Shown: piece by piece, positions 15,652-17,349 of the stretch | How the letters are laid out: every line of letters begins with the position of its first letter | How positions within the stretch are numbered: position 1 is the stretch's first letter | The notes under the pieces: generated by a model | Told to the model about the DNA's origin: nothing | Databases searched by the model: none | Seen by the model: the letters and a program-made list of their open reading frames with translations, nothing else | Made by a program: the position numbers and the translations under genes | Source of the DNA: Oceanospirillaceae bacterium UBA1126 | Lineage (GTDB): Bacteria > Pseudomonadota > Gammaproteobacteria > Pseudomonadales > Balneatricaceae | NCBI GenBank assembly: GCA_002312935.1 | Contig: DCAT01000083.1 | Span: 1-17,349, forward strand | DNA length: 17,349 nucleotides | Reading direction: 5' to 3'

Positions 15652-15948
15652 ATGACCGATACGAAGCCAAACATAATTGAGGGGCCTACGGATGATGGTT
15701 TTGATTCAGTATTGTCTCAATCCCTGTCTGACGACCTACATAGAGATATCCTCACATTGACAAGCAGGCTCATCAGCAATACTGCTCACACCAATGACCT
15801 CCATATCGTTGACCGAGGTATATATAGTTTGATGGAATCTCTGGTAGTGATCGCTAAAACATACTCAGAGTCAGAAGAGGAGCTCGACGAGATGATAGGC
15901 AGCTATATGGAACTAATGAATCAGATTGTCGATAAAAGTAACGCATAA
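15652..15948 (+). CDS. Hypothetical acidic 98-residue protein
   Basis: I do not recognise this protein. It has a strong ribosome site (AAGGA six bases before the ATG) and a clear frame from start to TAA, so it is probably real. The 98 residues are acidic, without Cys, signal peptide or membrane segment. After a polar N-terminus (about 1-25) it looks helical: LSDDLHRDILTLTSRLI, then GIYSLMESLVVIAKTYSESEEELDEMIGSYMELMNQIV, a pattern that could form a small helical bundle or an interaction partner. A possible extended -10 element (TGGTAGAGT, 15585-15593) would give a leader of about 50 bases; TTGACT at 15543 lacks a partner. Neighbours are unrelated and transcribed on the other strand, giving no functional clue. 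Confidence 0.65.
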   Translation: MTDTKPNIIEGPTDDGFDSVLSQSLSDDLHRDILTLTSRLISNTAHTNDLHIVDRGIYSLMESLVVIAKTYSESEEELDEMIGSYMELMNQIVDKSNA

Positions 15949-16008
15949 AAAAGGCAGGGTATACGCAGGCAAACTAAAGCGCCTTGTTATCCATGGCCTA
16001 GCGTCTCT

Positions 16009-16054
16009 GACGTGGATGAACTAGTTAGCAAATAAGGGGATACTCATCCACATC
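16009..16054. repeat. 11-bp imperfect inverted repeat in an orphan spacer
   Basis: GACGTGGATGA (16009-16019) and TCATCCACATC (16044-16054) are inverted copies with one mismatch, separated by 24 bases. They lie in the 227-bp spacer (15949-16175) between the 98-residue gene and the Sel1 gene, which otherwise has no recognisable gene. They could be a regulatory site or a leftover of an old insertion. Confidence 0.5.
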
Positions 16055-16145
16055 TAACGATAGTGGACTGAACCAGAGGGGCAACCTTTACTAGTTACAA
16101 TGGCTAAAATATCCACGGTTAAACGGGCACCCTTTGACCAATATT

Positions 16146-16177
16146 GTCTACACGTCCCTGTGCAGACGATCATTTTT
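16146..16177 (+). terminator. Possible terminator hairpin between convergent genes
   Basis: GTCTACAC and GTGCAGAC form an 8-bp stem with one mismatch around GTCCCT, followed after five bases by TTTTT (16173-16177) on the plus strand. It would end plus-strand transcripts coming from the 98-residue gene. In minus-strand RNA the mismatch becomes a G-U pair, but no U tract follows there. It sits directly beyond the stop codon of the convergent Sel1 gene. Confidence 0.35.
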
Positions 16178-16880
16178 AACAGTCTTTATAGCCACTTGCT
16201 AAACAATTATTAGACAGTTGTTGTAACCTAGTTCTTTCAGAACTGTTCATTTTCTTATCAAGTGCTTGCTTATTTCTAGCACCAAAATCACTGCCACCAT
16301 AGGCCCCAATGTTAAACCACATATAGGCTCGGTCAATGTCTTTTGGAATACCATTTCCATTTTGATACATAACAGCGAGATTAGCTTGAGCCTCCGCAAG
16401 CCCCTGCTGAGCTGCTAAGGTATACCATTTTACGGCTGTTTCATCATTCTCTAAAACACCTTGACCTTGATCGTACATAACCCCAAGATTAAATTGAGCA
16501 TCCGCATCCCCCTGTTCCGCTGCCAAGGCATACCACTTTAATGCTGTCTGGTTATTCGCTGGCACTCCTTCACCATTGGCGTACATAGTTCCCAAACCAT
16601 ACTGGCCAGCTGCATCACCCTGCTCAGCTGCTAAGCTGTACCACTTTACAGCGGTTTTAGCGTTCTGTGTCACGCCCAACCCAAACTTGTAAAGAGCTCC
16701 AAGGCTATTTTGAGCAACAACGTCCCCTTGCTCAGCCAAAGGCACCCACTCTGCTAGAGCAGCTTTGTATTCGCCTATTTGAAAAAACTTAAACCCTGTA
16801 TCGTAATCAGCTGCAACTGCAACGCCATTACCAAGTAGCATTGAAAAACTTACTGCAACTATAAACTTGTACATACGCAT
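16176..16880 (-). CDS. Exported Sel1-repeat (TPR-like) protein
   Basis: A 234-residue secreted or periplasmic repeat protein. Residues 1-24 form a signal peptide (MRMYKFIVAVSFSMLLGNG, then AVAA before Asp25). The body is built of Sel1-like repeats with WYxLAAEQGDAxAQxNLGxMY and GxGV signatures; the conserved Trp recurs at 45, 80, 116, 152 and 188, spaced 35 then 36 residues. The C-terminus (about 200-234) is a charged helix ending in a pair of Cys (226 and 234) that could form a disulfide. Sel1 proteins act as adaptors in signalling, envelope or host-interaction complexes; no specific role is visible. The first of two close ATG codons was chosen, with only a weak TGTGA element upstream. It is a single gene, transcribed away from the next gene. 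Confidence 0.92.
   Translation of the reverse strand: MRMYKFIVAVSFSMLLGNGVAVAADYDTGFKFFQIGEYKAALAEWVPLAEQGDVVAQNSLGALYKFGLGVTQNAKTAVKWYSLAAEQGDAAGQYGLGTMYANGEGVPANNQTALKWYALAAEQGDADAQFNLGVMYDQGQGVLENDETAVKWYTLAAQQGLAEAQANLAVMYQNGNGIPKDIDRAYMWFNIGAYGGSDFGARNKQALDKKMNSSERTRLQQLSNNCLASGYKDC
16329..16652 (-). repeat. Three tandem 108-bp units encoding Sel1 repeats
   Basis: Three consecutive units of exactly 108 bases (16652-16545, 16544-16437, 16436-16329) encode residues 77-112, 113-148 and 149-184. They remain similar at DNA level: segments such as gctgctaaggtatacca, gctgccaaggcatacca and gctgctaagctgtacca recur at 16411, 16519 and 16627. A more diverged copy lies before them. The pattern suggests fairly recent in-frame duplication. 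Confidence 0.8.
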
Positions 16881-17044
16881 TCACATAGTCTCACATTAGT
16901 TATAATTTTCAGTCACCAGTATACATATTTGTTACCAATAAATGTTCTAATATGTTGCCACTAATTACTCAGATACACACAATCCAGGGCACATTAAAGT
17001 ATAAAATGCCCAGCGTTCTCCACCATTAAGGATAAAGAAATAAG

Positions 17045-17349
17045 ATGCCAGATCCAACACAAGAGCGGATGTATAAAAAAGGTCAGTCAGAGCAGTCTAT
17101 AGAGCAACATAAGCTCGACTTGATTGCGTGGGAGCTAATGGCAGTAGGCGAGCACCTGCTCGACCCAGATGGGCTGGACAAAGGACATATTCAGGAGTGT
17201 CTCGATTACTGCTACAACGTTAACTCGCTAACAGATGAACAGTTTGTTAAGGCGTTTGTAATAGATGGGAAGGTAGAGATGTATAAGTGGGAATACACAG
17301 AAGACCCCAGCATTCATGACCTACTGTTTGGTCACAGCGCAGTGTCAAC
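17045..17349 (+). CDS. Hypothetical protein, 3' end beyond the window
   Basis: An open frame starts at ATG 17045 and stays open for 101 codons to the right edge. I do not recognise the product. The visible part is soluble and acidic, begins MPDPTQERMYKKGQ, contains a helical-looking segment (HKLDLIAWELMAVGEHLLD) and a two-Cys stretch (ECLDYCYN), and has no signal peptide or membrane segment. AAGGA lies 12 bases before the ATG, rather far, and a TATAAA element at 17000-17005 could be a -10 without a good -35. It is divergent from the Sel1 gene, with a 164-bp spacer. It is not similar by eye to the 98-residue protein, apart from general acidity. Confidence 0.6.
   Translation, partial: MPDPTQERMYKKGQSEQSIEQHKLDLIAWELMAVGEHLLDPDGLDKGHIQECLDYCYNVNSLTDEQFVKAFVIDGKVEMYKWEYTEDPSIHDLLFGHSAVS

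Noticed and set aside
15966..15985. Terminator after the 98-residue gene from AAGGC and GCCTT just beyond its stop
   Set aside because: The 5-bp arms are more than 20 bases apart and no U tract follows.
16100..16213. Small plus-strand frame of 37 codons starting MAKISTVKRAPFDQY
   Set aside because: No ribosome site, no recognised family, and its end runs antisense into the Sel1 gene. I considered a transposase remnant but could not support it.
12356..17349. A new defence or toxin-antitoxin system in the accessory part
   Set aside because: The genes found (regulator, metallopeptidase, Nudix, DCC, GNAT, Sel1, two unknowns) are on mixed strands with separate spacers and do not form an operon typical of such systems. 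A GNAT toxin was considered, but no adjacent antitoxin is present and its sequence resembles YpeA.

Overview
The window is chromosomal DNA from a gammaproteobacterium of moderate GC content. Roughly the first 12.2 kb, all on the minus strand, is the division and cell wall (dcw) cluster in its classical order: mraZ, rsmH, ftsL, ftsI, murE, murF, mraY, murD, ftsW, murG, murC. The gene order, the DNPR motif of MurE (meso-diaminopimelate type, Gram-negative) and the Pseudomonas-like MurC N-terminus and MurD P-loop point to a non-enteric, possibly marine, gammaproteobacterium. No species can be named from this sequence alone. murC runs off the left edge of the window.

Layout. From 12209 down to 1 the dcw genes are packed with overlaps of 1 to 8 bases or very short gaps, and several use GTG starts, so this looks like one long translationally coupled transcript. 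A promoter candidate (12277-12305) and three 10-bp-spaced MraZ boxes (12246-12270) precede mraZ. The operon makes the cytoplasmic precursor UDP-MurNAc-pentapeptide (MurC, MurD, MurE, MurF), transfers it to the lipid carrier (MraY), completes lipid II (MurG), and polymerises and cross-links it at the septum (FtsW, FtsI, held by FtsL). RsmH methylates 16S rRNA and MraZ represses the operon.

From 12.3 to 14.3 kb, still on the minus strand, lie a GntR/FCD regulator resembling CsiR/GlaR, a YgjP-type zinc metallopeptidase and a Nudix hydrolase. The regulator has a good promoter candidate carrying two identical 9-bp repeats one about three helical turns from the other, a likely autoregulatory operator. 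The Nudix gene has its own promoter candidate and probably forms a two-gene unit with the metallopeptidase.

From 14.3 to 17.3 kb the gene density drops and orientation becomes mixed: a DCC-family thiol oxidoreductase (+) converging with a GNAT acetyltransferase (-), an unrecognised acidic 98-residue protein (+), an exported Sel1-repeat protein (-), and the start of another unrecognised protein (+) cut by the right edge. The spacers here contain several inverted repeats. This is the accessory-looking part of the window. I found no CRISPR array, tRNA, rRNA, intact transposase, phage gene or recognisable defence system; the most interesting leads are regulatory sites and two unassigned small proteins.
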